This document shows positions 45,029-56,814 of a stretch of DNA of 64,000 bases, piece after piece; position 1 is the first letter of the stretch, and each line of letters opens with the position of its first letter. The DNA is from Haliclona indistincta (taxonomy: Eukaryota > Porifera > Demospongiae > Haplosclerida > Chalinidae): the NCBI GenBank assembly GCA_964017065.1, contig OZ024791.1, positions 7,510,384 to 7,574,383 of the forward strand, given 5' to 3'. A program made the position numbers and the translations under genes. The notes under the pieces are model-generated. The model worked only from the letters and a program-made list of their open reading frames with translations. It ran no database searches and was not told where the DNA came from.

Positions 45029-45880
45029 CTCAGAGTGGTATAGCAGTATATAGGCAGTCTCAGCAGTATAAAGGCAGTCTTGAAGTGCTATAAGCAGGCT
45101 AACAGTGGTATTGTAGTATAAATATTTAAAGTGCTATAGTAGTATAAAAACAGTCTTGTCTTAGCTATAATAATCAGAGCAGTTGTGTGACTTAAGAGAA
45201 TGATAAATAGCTTATTCAGCATAATCCTTTACACATGCAACTACAATGTAGCAGTGTAGCAAAATAGTTATCCTAAATGTTGAGTCCATTTTGTCCACTA
45301 TTCTGGGATACAGCACTAAATGTTTCACAACGAGCTAGGTTACTTCTAAGTGTATGCTAAAGTTATTTTTATCAAAGTATCTATATCTACAGCAGGACTG
45401 TAGGAGGCATTGATGGCTGTGCATCAGGTGGCTCAGAATTTTATATTGCTGTTATTATACAAGTGCAATACAAATAACCATTGATTATTGGCTTTAGATC
45501 TGTGTGGCTAGTATACAATGTCTATAATGCTGTTTAAAATTATTTCATGTTAGATATAGAGCAGCTATGATCCTCCTCTAGCTCTAAAGAACATTTGTAT
45601 TTGATGCTTGTTTTTTTCACATGATTATAGTAACTTAGTCACAATGAATTATGTGAATACACTTTTGACTATGATTATGTAATGCAGCATTCAAGAATTT
45701 GTTAAACATCATTTTGGTTAATAAATTTTGAAAATCAAGATTATAATGAGATGCACTAATTAAAAATTACAAATAATGCTATTTTTAGTATTTCCCCTCA
45801 TAGGATTCATCAAGACTTTTAGAGCAAGCAATTCTGTACTAGAAAAACAAAAAACCATTTGTGTTGCAATTAGTCCTAGG
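45029..45880 (+). other. Satellite end and AT-rich DNA
   Basis: Two to three decayed 30-bp units to about 45120, then AT-rich sequence without a recognised feature. Confidence 0.5.
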
Positions 45881-48830
45881 TTTGACCCTTTGGGGCTTAA
45901 AATGACTGTACTACAAGGTGCCCTACTGATGTATCAATCACAAATCCTAACCACGACAACCTCTGTACAGGTGACCACTGTGATTCAACAGGATGGGCAA
46001 CAAACCCTGCACTGCTAAGGGTCTTGCTAACAAAATCACTAGCTGTGAGTGCCGAATGCTTATCAGCAGCGACTGCCAGGCTGCCACTAGCATGCCAATA
46101 TCGAACCAAAGGACGCAATATCTTAGTAAAAACATAGCAAGCAGTCGACAACCAGAAGGGCAGCACAGTCATAGATTTATGAGACTACGTAACCGGGATT
46201 GGAAACGGTGCATGTGCGTTGAAACACTCCGCGTCCGTTGCTAGGGTGGACTTGCAATAATGGCTGTCAGCTTGCGCAGCAACTGTCAAACGACAAACGC
46301 TTAAAGAGACTCCTGCACGCACAGCAGATGCTGTGCGAATTGGCTTCACACGTCAGAGATGCTTGTTTGTGAGCTGATAGAAGCTTGAGTGATTTTTCGT
46401 ACTGTAACAGGCCTTTTTGCCTTGACACGAAAGAGAAACCCGGTATTTCACAGGCACACTGCATGCTACAATCAAATGCATCGATGCTCCTACCCATTCA
46501 GTTGTATGGAACAATTGTCGATCTTTTAAACTGCAAGGCTGTCTTGGCTCCCAGTTGCTTTGTATTGTCCAAAAAGGGATTCCCGTGAATCGACTAAAAA
46601 CAGCTAAATTCTCTACTCTAGCGACAATTTTGTTCTACACAAATTGCTAATGCAGGCAAATACTACACTACTTTATACAGCAGGCATTGGTTGACACTTA
46701 GAAACGTAAACCACCAGAAGCTTCAGTAACTCACAGGAGGGATCCCTGCAAACGCACTGTTTGTTTAGACATGAAAAACTGCACGCAAAAGACTCTTTTA
46801 AAGCGATCTCGGTTTTAAGCTTTTACCATCACTGAGAAGAGAGCGCATTGAGTCTGAAAAGCTGGTTGGATTTCTTGAAGCGCCTTGAGATTTCCAGCAA
46901 ACGAGTCACAAAGGCCAAAAATTAGCCCAAAAATCAGCTTTTTCGATCGGACACGGAGTGCTTCATGTGGTTTGTACGCGTTGCTATTGACATCAGACCG
47001 TCGTTTCCAATCCCGGTTACGTAGTCTCATAAATCTATGGCACAGTGAACATGTAATAAGCCCCTCCCATTCAATGCCAAGAGACCTTTGGTGGTCTTCT
47101 GCTACATCCACATGATGATACCCTGACTTTAAATCAAACGAAAACAAGCAATCATTACGTTGCAACAGTAACATAGCTGTTCGTAGATCCTCGTATTTGA
47201 ATTATTTTTGCTTCCACAAATATTTGTTCAGATACCGGAGATTGACCACTAACCTCAGCTTACCGGGAGCTATTCTCTACCACAGACAGAGGACTACATA
47301 TGTGAGGCTTTAGCTCTATTTGCTTGATGCACCCCCCTACTAGCAATTCCTCTATACTAGTTTGGACAAATTCAGATCTGAAATAAGCTGACGGCTGATT
47401 TTCTGCAATCGCACTGGTGGTACCAATTTGAGCGGCAACGCATAACCCGACTCAATGATAGATAAAACCAGGAGCCTGATAAAACTGACTGCGGTGCAAC
47501 CAGCTCTTCCTTCCAAAATGAAACATGCTCTTTAAGTCACCTCTGTGGCACACATAATGTCATGTGACAGCTCACCCTCAGCAACAACAACACTGTCAAC
47601 AACATTGCTATCAACACCAATATCAGCTGCACACCCATCTGACAATACTTGTTTACAACTACCAGGCACACTGACCGTTCCCCCATGTATCCCTGTACAT
47701 GTGTACCATGTTGGAGACTTAACCCATTTGCCCCACAGCTGCACCAAGTGCCTGATCACAAGGCCGACAAGGGCTCAATACATATAACTCCCGCTTCACT
47801 ATGAACCTCTGAAGGTGCCTCTGGCTCATCTACTGCAGGCATACCTGCTTTCTCACTACTACATGTACACACATCGTCTACTCCGTAATACACACAAACC
47901 CAGTATCACCATGGACCTTCAGGGGAGGATACCAGACAGTCTTACTGCTGGAGGCTTGTGTCTTTTGGCAGTAGTTCTCTAGGTGCCCCATCTGCCTGCA
48001 AGTGAAACACGGTCCCAGCATCTTGGGCATGGATTGCTGAGCTGGACCACGCCTCACGAAAGGCAACTGGAACTGCGCTGATGGATGTGGCTGAAAGGTC
48101 TGCAGCAGAACCATAGCACTGGCTGAACTCTTCGATGCCTTGCTCTTCTCGGCAGGTGCCTTCCTTTTGCGAGCAGCCTTTCACTCTGCTCCCTTCTCCA
48201 CCTTCTCCATTCTCTTCTCGTCATCAGAGTTCTCAGCAAACTCATCAGCCGTATGTTCATTCACGACAGCCCAGCCTAGCTCTGACCGGTCCGCGATCTT
48301 AATGAGCTTCTGTCGCTCAGCTATGACTGCTCTACCTTTCTTTAAATACTCCAGCACAGACTTGATGTTACTTGCTGATGGTAGAGTGGCACTGGAGCCT
48401 CCAGACTGCAACTCGACTTCGGCTTCTCGCATTGCATTGTCTACACTCTCATTGACCTTGCTCTGTTCCTCATGAGACTTCTTTTTAAAAGCGTATCTAG
48501 GCTCCTGCCGAGCTCGCCGCTGTTGCAGCCACCTTCTCTTGACCTTCTCGCAACTCTTTCTTGAACTCATCCAATTTCTCATCCAGCCTTTGCATCATCT
48601 CGTGGCTCCGTCATCATGAAAATGAAGTAGACTAATACTAGATAGAATCGTATAAGTGAATTTGCAGAAAAATTAGCAGAGTTGCCAAATGCACAACCCT
48701 AGAATGACTACATTAACTAACCCACACCTTAAATACCCTACCAAACAATGACATCATGCTACGTCATGCATTGTCGGGAGCATATTTTCCGTCTAATTAC
48801 TTCGTAAAATGACACAAAATGCTGGATGAG
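45880..48830 (-). mobile_element. Ngaro/DIRS-like retrotransposon 3, diverged and broken
   Basis: Minus strand. A gag-like frame at 48582-48181 is similar to element 1 (IADRSELGWAVVNEHTADEF). A CCHC knuckle (CFTCRQMGHLENYC) is at about 48030-47985. An RT half lies near 47230-47040 and the other RT half at 46169-45897. The YLDD palm motif is deleted: RYW runs straight into the ASGSLAVAADKHS-type helix. An 870-bp MITE splits the RT. A repeat like A (CGGGAGCATATTTTCC) is at about 48776-48800. Confidence 0.75.
46170..47039 (+). mobile_element. 870-bp MITE in element 3, 7-bp target duplication
   Basis: Inverted ends CATAGATTTATGAGACTACG and its complement continue through CCGGGATTGGAAACG. GCACAGT flanks both sides (46163-46169 and 47040-47046). 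Removing it rejoins the RT frame around FTVLPF. No transposase frame was recognised. Confidence 0.85.
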
Positions 48831-49035
48831 TTCAGGTTACTTCGTTATAGCTCCAGCTGGCACTGCTAAAGAAGCATCAGTCAAGGCACTGAATATTATC
48901 AAGACTACCCAATCTGATACCCTTCATGAGGTGATGGCTAAATACACCTCTGAAGATTGTAAAACAGCTCCAGATCATGACCCACTAGTGAGTGAACTGA
49001 CTACCAACATGTCATTATGGGAGCATAATGAATGA
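48826..49035 (+). pseudogene. C-type EEP C-terminal fragment
   Basis: About 65 codons, VIAPAGTAKEASVKALNIIK to APDHDPLVSEL, matching the end of C2 and the 12230-12385 fragment. The rest of the gene is replaced by the end of retroelement 3. Confidence 0.7.
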
Positions 49036-49620
49036 TGAAAGCTCATTAACTCACTTGTTCTAGTATTATTTTTAACATCATGGCTTAATCTTAGTGTTAA
49101 TACTTTACAATACAAAAATTGCCTTTTATTTGTGCATCCTGCGTGAATCAATACATCTTAGTCTTACAGACACACTACCCATTCCAAGTGACTGTTAAAG
49201 AATCAAACACATTATCACCACTGGACTGTCTAAAACAATAGTCAGCCTACGGAACTTCATTGAGCTATATTGAGAAAAGATTGTATAAAGATGCTCAATC
49301 CATTATAATAATTATAGTTATAGATGAATAATATTTATAGTGTGGTAAACAAAATACTTGAGCTTATTACAGCAGAATGATGGCAGTTCAATAGTTGACA
49401 GCATACTTACCAGGTGAGAAAGCTATACGAATTGTCACTATCATCAGCACACATAACTTGGCTATGAATAAAGTTAGCTAGCTTACACAGAAACAGGGGC
49501 AGCTAGACAAGGCTAGGAAGGCTACTTACTAGGCAAGAACAACAACTTCTAAAATTTGTAAGAGATACAATGTAGCTACGCATTGATATTAGTTTTAATA
49601 TCCAGGTAGACAAGAATTCT
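49036..49620 (+). other. Upstream region of B4
   Basis: Conserved with the regions before B2 and B3, including AATATCCAG/GTAGACAAG. No gene. Confidence 0.45.
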
Positions 49621-51004
49621 ATGATGGCTGCACAAGAAACAGTAAATGAGGCTTCATTGAGCATAAAAATGGAGGACAAAAGACTAGAGGAAGATATCCA
49701 GAGCATAATGGGAGTGATACAGATAAATTTAGTAGGAAAGGAGATGATGATTGATCAATGGGAGATCAGTGATACTCAGAGAGAGAATCTAAGAGAGTTT
49801 GTCAAAGGAGCCAGGAGTACATATGAGAAGCTAAAGAAGAATGCAGTTAAAGTCTTGAGTATGCTAGATGAAGCCATGAGGGAACTAGATGAGGCTATGG
49901 TTCAACAAGAAGAGGTCCAGAGAATAAAATTGGAAAACAGCGAACAACAAAAGGGTCTCCAGAGTAAACAAGAAGACATCAAGAGAATAAGAGCAAAAAT
50001 CAGCAAAGATACGAAGGAGCTCGAAAGTTTAGAAGAAGACATGCAGAGGATAAAAGCGATAATCAGCAAAAAAAGGAGACGCTCAAAAGTCTACGAAGGG
50101 ATCTTCAGAGTAAAGAAAAAGACATGCAGAGGATAAAAGCGACAAACATGCAGATAATCAGCAGTAAACAACAAGAGGTCGGGAGCATACTAGACAAGGT
50201 GAAGACAAGGTTACATATTCCGGTCACAACTAAAGTTCTTTGTTGGAACATTCATGGTGTTTCTGGTAAAGCTGACATACGCAACTGTCTGGTACCAGCC
50301 GTGGTAAGATTGGTACGTCCTGATATACTGCTGCTGCAAGAGAAAGATTCTGAAGTAATAGTAGGGTATTGCAAAAAGATTAAAAATTATAGAGAGGAGG
50401 AGAGCACGAGATCAATCGATATAATCGAATCACTAGTTTTGTACGATGCTGATAAGTATGTGGTGGTCCCCAATGATGATAAACTCTTTCCTGGTAATCA
50501 AAGTCTCAAAGAAGTAGTAGACCGATTTTTAACAATTCGCATTGAGGAGATGTTTCCAAATGAGTATGAAAACATTTAAAGACTAACATTGAAACATATC
50601 GTCAACATTCACATTAGCTATGTTTGTCTCAGAATGCAACACATTCCTGCAAGTCCAATGATGATTTTTATATCATTCCACAATATCTACAAACCAGACA
50701 GGAATTGTAATGCCAGGGAAACTGCAAGAATATTCTGTAAGCTAGTGTCAAAAATACATAAGCAGTCAGGTTGTATTGTAGTGGCTGGTGCTGATCTCAA
50801 CCACCAGCTATCCACCCGCTTTTGGCCTGAGTTAGGAGCTACATGTACCCTTATCCCATAATTTATGAAGTGACAGAAAGACGATCAGAGAAGAAAAAGA
50901 TAGACTACTTCATTGTAGCACCAGACAACACTGCAAAAGAGGCATCAGTTGAGGCATTGAAGTTCATCGATACTGAAGAAAGAGACTTTCTCCATTCACT
51001 GATG

Positions 51005-51615
51005 TAGCCTCGTCCTCAGGCTCCACCCCTCTCGGAATTTTGTTCCGTCAGGGAGCCTGGTCTCTAATCTCACGTGGGGTAGACAGGTGGTAGACAGGTG
51101 ATTAGTGTGCGTGGGCACGATCAACGCTCTCGACCCAACCTGCCCACGCACATGCGTAGCGTTCGTCACAGTCTTGCTGTCAGAGGCGATCAAAGTCTGT
51201 AGCATCACGTTCGGGATGGCCGCGGAGCCGTCAGATGAATCTAAATGGCTAAAGAGCCACTATGAGGAAGCAGCTACTGGGGATGTTCCTACTCCGTCGA
51301 AACGGGTAAAGTACCAGACGCTGAAGGACGATATCGAGCTACACTTTCCTCACCGTACGTACAATGACCTAGTCGTCAACTAGGCTTCATCAAGGAAGCT
51401 TTTCCGATGTCCAGCACAAAGAGACTTGGAAAGCTACGCCACACGCACGTTTTAGGCATTGAATCTACTGTACTACTAGTAAGACCGACATCAAGCATCG
51501 TGGGCGTGCGGTTTATTACACTCACGCTCATTAATATTTGCACTTTTTTGGGTGCGCTCACGTGAGATTAGAGACCAGGCTCTCTGACGGAACAGAGAGC
51601 CTGGGGACGAGGCTA
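51005..51615 (+). mobile_element. 611-bp TIR element with 9-bp target duplication, carrying a gene piece
   Basis: Inverted ends TAGCCTCGTCCTCAGGCTC and its near complement extend over about 70 bp to CTCTAATCTCACGTG. TCACTGATG flanks both sides (50996-51004 and 51616-51624). A 9-bp duplication suggests the Mutator superfamily. The interior is GC-richer and encodes a protein piece unrelated to transposases (next entry). Confidence 0.88.
51216..51480 (+). pseudogene. Captured gene fragment, possibly RFX-like DNA-binding domain
   Basis: From an ATG in good context (cgggATGG) the frame gives about 55 residues: MAAEPSDESKWLKSHYEEA, then VPTPSKRVKYQTLKDDIELH, with stop at 51381. After a frame change the sequence continues GFIKEAFPMSSTKRLGKLRH, then THVLGIE. 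The spacing W-L-x-x-x-Y-E, then F-I-x-x-x-F-P, x-R-L-G and G-I resembles the RFX winged helix, but I cannot confirm this. It is not part of the EEP family and lies wholly inside the transposon. Confidence 0.4.
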
Positions 51616-51958
51616 TCACTGATGAGTAAGCCAATATCAAGACCAGATTCAGACGGAACTATTGAATTCGAGACTGCTGACTACAGTGAAGCTCTGGATC
51701 ATGACCCACTAGTGTGTGAGCTTAAGATAAACATGCTATGAAGATGAGACTGAGCCTTAAGATGACCAAGTCAAAATCTAACAATAATTATTGCATTATA
51801 CTGCTAACTCAGATAACAATTATAACTATTGTCTATGAATACACCTTTTGTTGATACCATAGCAACAAGATGTAAACCAAAACACATGATATACCCTGGG
51901 CAATACTGAAGTAAGTCAAACACATATCGAATAACATGATTACATTCTGCTACACGTA

Positions 51959-52862
51959 TTGTCCCCGTCCAACTTAACTATCAACATGGCAACAGTTGTA
52001 GATCTAAACACAGATACAAAAGATATAAAAGTTCTGCTGTGGAACATTCACAGAGACAAAATTAAAGGATACACTTCTGTACGTCAAGAAGCAGTCACAT
52101 CTGTAGTTAATGCAATCAACCCAGATGTGCTGCAGCTTCAAGAGACCTCAAATTGAAGATGTAGTTAATTCTATTATGAAATTGAAAAACGACACTAGAA
52201 AATATGAAGCTGTTTCGACAATAGATGTGAAAGAAACAAGAATGATAGCAAGTATAACTCCTTGCCATCTCATTAAAAAACTTTCCTCAGGGAAAATCAC
52301 TAGATAAGTAAAAGAGAGTGCTTGTAAAAGAAACCACGAAGCTAAGAGATGAACAATTTTTATTTGAACAGCGCATTAGTACAGCTGGTCTCAAGACCCT
52401 GACAGTACTATTGTGGGTTTTCTATCATTTCACAATACTTACTTACCGTGGAGGTGTTGTTGATGTGCGGGCATGAAATGTGGAATGCTTCTGTAGACTA
52501 GTGTCAGAAATTTAAAAGATTTGACAGAATGTGTGGTGCTAGCAGGAGCTAACTTCAACTAACAACTGATTCAACCTGGATTCAACCCCACTCTTATGAT
52601 ATCATACCATCCTAGATTACATACCAACAGACAGACAACTAAAGAGTGGGCAGATAGACTATTTGTTCTGTCTAAAAACACCCTTATCAACCAGTGCAAC
52701 CTTATTGAGCTCATACCTTGTACTAAGGAAGAGATTGCTGATGCTCTGGATCACGATTTATTGGTGTGTGAAACGTTAGCTAAAATATTAACACGAAGAC
52801 CATTAAGAAGACGAACAGTGTCAACACACATACCTTTCATCTTGCAAACCTCCATCAATTGA
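51959..52862 (+). pseudogene. D-type EEP gene, broken
   Basis: An ATG at about 51986 starts an EEP domain without coiled coil: KDIKVLLWNIHRDKIKG, then AINPDVLQLQETSN (Asn and Glu kept), stop at 52154. Further out-of-frame pieces carry the middle (52110-52307), the SFHN strand region (52420-52510), GANFN-like sequence (52545-52560), and a DALDHDLLVCE block (52737-52775). It is the most complete D copy. It suggests that a subtype with the EEP domain alone existed. Confidence 0.65.
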
Positions 52863-53574
52863 ATAACTACCCAAAACTGACTCTAAATATTTTTTCTCCT
52901 TTCTTCCACTTCTTTGCATTACTTCAGTACACATTTCACTGTATAGAGAAAAATTATTTTAACTCATTCTGTTGTACCCCATTTTGGTTACCAAAACCCC
53001 AAGCAACATAAGAATACTGAAAAATAAGTAGTCATGACTACAAACAAAGCACTCTATCGAACAGGTACATGTAGTTGACGAATGAATATGGCCATAAACA
53101 CACATGTACAATTTCCTGCATTGAATTTTATTGAGAATAGTCTCTTTTATTAAAATTATGCCTGAAATTAAAAATTACTCCACAGAGAAAGACCTGGTGC
53201 CCGCAACCTAATAGCACTTGTGACAAATGAAGCTATTTCCCAAAAATACGACACTATCATGTGTGCTAGTCAGGTGGGCTTACACTCACTCGGGTTCGTA
53301 TATAATGTACCGGTATGTTCAAGTGATTGAAAATTTAAGATAAAAATCTACTCTACAGCAGCTACAGTGTAATTTGCTACTGAGTAGGTAGGTTTTGTAA
53401 GAGCTAGTACATACATATTTATCAGTCGTGCACACCAGACTATGAATAATTATTTAGCTAGCTTACACCATAAAAGGAAGAAAGGGGCGAAAAGTGGTCT
53501 AAGAGAGGGAAGACTGCATAATCTGCTGTTTATTCGTCAAGGAACTAGGAATCTAGAACAACATACAGGCGCAA
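52863..53574 (+). other. Upstream region of B5, no gene seen
   Basis: AT-rich. The last 150 bases share GCTAGCTTACAC and the AAGGGGCG block with other B upstream regions. Confidence 0.4.
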
Positions 53575-55317
53575 ATGGCTAAATCGGATATACAAATGGA
53601 GGACAAGAGAATAGAGGCATACATCAAGAACTTAATGAGAGTTATGTCAAGAGAACTAGAACAAGTTCAAAAGGAGATCATGCAATTGGAAAACAGCAAA
53701 ACAGAAGAGGCAAGGAGTAAATATGAGAAGCTAAGTAACAAGACAACGGAGGCTATGAGTATGCTAGAGAAGGCTATAAGTGAACAAGAGGAGACTCGGA
53801 CTATACAAGAGCAAGTCATAAGTAAACGACAGAAAGTTGTTAGCAAACAAAAACTCCTGATCGAGGTTGAAGGTGAGCTGACTAGTTCACAAGAGGAATT
53901 ACAACTCTGTCGCAGAGTACTGGAAAGAAAACAACAAAACATGAAACTAAAAGAAGAAATAAACAGGAGGAGATTGGAAATGGAAATACATTTGTCAAAA
54001 ATGACAGTTAAACAACTGCAACACAGCCTGGCAGAAGAACAGGAAGTCGACAAGAGTGAAATACAAGATAAACTGATTTGTTCAAAAGAGGAGTTACAAT
54101 TGTTGCGAAGAGTCAAGGAAATGACGCTACAGGACATGAAAATGGATGACAAGATAAAATTGCAAACAATGAAAATAGAAATGAATAAGTTAGTGAAGAA
54201 AGTCGATCAACTGCAAGACGAGTATGACTGCGTTGTAAAAGAGCATGCTGTTTTGGTACGAAAGGTTCAGAATAAACAAAAGGAGGTCAGACATAAACAA
54301 CAAGAGGTCAGGAGTATGCTGAATGAGGTAAAGAGAAAATTACAAATTCCAATAAAAGTTCTATGTTGGAACATTGATGGTAAAGAGGGCAGTGAAGCTG
54401 GACCACGCAATTGTCTGGTACCAGCTGTGGTAGAGTGGGTGTATCCTGATGTACTACTGCTGCAGCAGAATAAATCAGATGTAATAGTCCGTCCCTGTCA
54501 AAGCATTAAAAAGTATAGAGCGAAGAGAAGTGTAAGAATAGCTGAATCAATCGTTTTGTATGACCAGGATGAGTACGAGATCATGGATGAAAAAGAGCAC
54601 CCATTACTTGAAGGGCGAACTACTCCGAGAACTTATCTAGAGTTAATACACAACTGTTTAGATGATATGCAAGATGAAACAGAAATCTTGGGTGAACGCA
54701 TAAGCTTTGTTGCCTTGAGGAGACGAGAAAACCCTAAAGCTCCAGTCATGATTTTTGTATCATTCCACAACACATACAAGGATACAGTCAAGGTCAAGGG
54801 CGATAGAGCAGAACTGTTCTGCAATTTTTTGTCAAAATTACATTGTTGGACAGCTGATATAGGCTGTGTTATAGTGGGTGGTGCAGATCTCAATTACCAG
54901 CTATCTGACGACTTTTGCAAAGGATTAGAAGAAGCTGATGTTCCTCAATATGATATGACAAGAAGACGGATAAAGAAACAGAAAAAAGAACCAAAAAAGA
55001 TAAAGAAAATAGACTACTTCGTTGTAGCATCAGACGACACCGAAGCATCCGTCAAGGCACTGGATTTCATCGATACTAAAGAAGGTGACTTCCTCCACCC
55101 ACTGATGAGTAATCCAATAATGGAGCCAGGTTCAGCTGAACCTTGTACTTACACTAGTGCTGATTACGACAAATCTCTCGATCACGATCCACTTGTGTGT
55201 GAGATCTATGAGGAAGATTCAAAGTCTGAAGAGTCATCAGAGCAAGATTCAGAGTCTGAAGAGTCAGATGAGTCCGCGTCTCAAGATGAGTCAGGGTCCT
55301 CCAACTCCTCAAGATGA
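53575..55317 (+). CDS. B5: long coiled-coil/EEP protein, 580 aa, catalytic Glu replaced by Gln
   Basis: Intact single frame, the longest member. Residues 5-255 are an almost unbroken coiled coil, including an internal duplication: two SKEELQL(L/C)RRV-like blocks near 105 and 170. EEP motifs follow: N266 in LCWNIDG, LLLQQN at 294-299, FVSFHNTY, D438 and N440 in GGADLN, and D536-H537 in LDHDPLV. As in B2, the expected catalytic Glu is Gln (Q298), although the two proteins differ widely elsewhere. A basic KKQKKEPKKIKK stretch lies near 467-478 and could be a nuclear signal. The tail is Ser/Glu/Asp-rich (SEESSEQDSESEES) and ends GSSNSSR. No membrane segment is seen. It is probably a self-associating protein. 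Confidence 0.8.
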   Translation: MAKSDIQMEDKRIEAYIKNLMRVMSRELEQVQKEIMQLENSKTEEARSKYEKLSNKTTEAMSMLEKAISEQEETRTIQEQVISKRQKVVSKQKLLIEVEGELTSSQEELQLCRRVLERKQQNMKLKEEINRRRLEMEIHLSKMTVKQLQHSLAEEQEVDKSEIQDKLICSKEELQLLRRVKEMTLQDMKMDDKIKLQTMKIEMNKLVKKVDQLQDEYDCVVKEHAVLVRKVQNKQKEVRHKQQEVRSMLNEVKRKLQIPIKVLCWNIDGKEGSEAGPRNCLVPAVVEWVYPDVLLLQQNKSDVIVRPCQSIKKYRAKRSVRIAESIVLYDQDEYEIMDEKEHPLLEGRTTPRTYLELIHNCLDDMQDETEILGERISFVALRRRENPKAPVMIFVSFHNTYKDTVKVKGDRAELFCNFLSKLHCWTADIGCVIVGGADLNYQLSDDFCKGLEEADVPQYDMTRRRIKKQKKEPKKIKKIDYFVVASDDTEASVKALDFIDTKEGDFLHPLMSNPIMEPGSAEPCTYTSADYDKSLDHDPLVCEIYEEDSKSEESSEQDSESEESDESASQDESGSSNSSR

Positions 55318-56229
55318 GTCAAGGTCCTCCAAAATGGTCAAGACCGTAAACAAAGAATTATGATTAAACTACAAACTGTCCATTAAATTGGTTTACTTTA
55401 CCCTTGTATCATATTCTTTAGCATCATACTTCATATTCTATATTCATATTCATATTCTTTAGCATGAACAAGAACATCAAACTATTATAAAATAAGTTCA
55501 GGCAATAGTTGGTCACAATACAATACTAACGTCACATACACATCGATCTTATGCGACTCGCTCATACATGTAACTGTTTGTTGAAGTCTGAGAGCAGGTG
55601 GGAAGTAACTATCACAACATGTCACATAAAGGGCATGCTATACTGGTAAGCACGAGCACTCATATTTAAGAGACTATAGGTTTCAATACTAGTTGACATA
55701 AGCACAATATAAGATGCGGTTTCCAACATCAACACAACAATTACTAGCACAGCAAGTCTGATAAGATAGCTCAAACAATCACAACTTCCTGTCGCGAAAT
55801 ATCATGGAAACCCACCAGCTGAAGCTCACAACCTATAATAGTACCAACAAAGACTGATACATTAGTTCAGAAAATATCAACATGAGGATATATAGAGATC
55901 ACAGCAGGAGAAAGAACTGAATCAAGAATTTTAATAGGTACACCGAGATCTCAAGAGATGATAAAAACCTACAAATTCACTGAGGTACTACGAAATGATG
56001 ATGGAAGAGAGCTGAGAAGTGGAGATGTGCGAGGACCAGCAACGGTCTATGGATCTCTAGTGTTGGTTTACAAGCTAAAAACCATCCATTATAATTTTTC
56101 ACATAAGTACTAAAATTGAGAGCAATTCGCAAGAGAATTCTGTCAGCTAGTTACATACAAGACCACATGAACTGACAGATAGTGGGTGGTGCCATCAGCT
56201 ATCTGAAGCAAGATAACGTTATTCCCTAT
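55318..56229 (+). other. Intergenic, no clear gene
   Basis: A short TCATATTC repeat lies near 55430-55460. Faint EEP-like words occur after about 55900 but nothing can be placed firmly. Confidence 0.35.
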
Positions 56230-56814
56230 GTACCAACAGAACGACGAGTGAATAAAAGACTTGATTGTGGCTCCCAGACTCTCCCAAGAGTCCTATAGTA
56301 GTTTTTCTGTCATTCCATAATGTTCACCAAAGCGAAGGAGCTGATGTGAGAGCAAGAGCAGTGGAAGGAATCTGCCAAATACATGTAGTGTCAAAAATAA
56401 AGAGATTTGACAAAATGTGTAGTGCTAGCTGGAGCTGACTTCAACCAACAGCTAACCACCTGTCACAACCACACCATCCTTAAGTACACTCAGACGACTA
56501 AAGAGCGGTCAAATAGACTACTTCATCTTGGATCCCCCTGACTGTGTAAGAGTGCCAGTCAAGCCGTGGAATTTTGTGGAAGCAAGCGAGAATGCTAACA
56601 ACCCGCTAAATGCAACGATGACAAGACTTCTGAGAGAAAGACAGGAAGACCTTACACTATCACAGAATACGATGAAGCATTAGATCATGATCCTCTAGTG
56701 TGTGAGCTTAAGATAAACATGCAAGCTGAAGTTGATCATGAAGACGAATCTGAAGATGAATCTGAAGATGAACCTGAAGATTATCCTGAAGCGTTTGTGC
56801 CTGAGCCCTGAACA
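56230..56814 (+). pseudogene. D/B chimeric EEP pseudogene
   Basis: Pieces of a D-type domain (VVFLSFHNVHQSEGADVRAR near 56293, AGADFNQQL near 56430) run into a B-type end: LDHDPLVCELKINMQAE near 56680, then acidic EDESEDE repeats and FVPEP. Many stops occur in the first half. The B-type 3' flank follows. It looks like a fusion left by unequal crossing over. Confidence 0.6.

Larger units (their letters stand above)
49621..51741 (+). pseudogene. B4: coiled-coil/EEP gene, frameshifted and split by a transposon
   Basis: Three frames cover it. 49621-50136 is the coiled coil, longer than in B2 through extra SKQEDIKRIRAK-type repeats. 50124-50579 holds the coil end and LCWNIHGVSGKADIRN with DILLLQE (Glu kept). 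50589-50861 has SFHN and AGADLNHQ. A stop at about 50577, a frame change near 50862 and a 611-bp element at 51005-51615 follow. The last piece at 51616-51741 has LDHDPLVCEL and stops early, without the acidic tail. The transposon duplicated TCACTGATG in the codons before SKPI, so removing it restores homology to B2. Confidence 0.85.
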
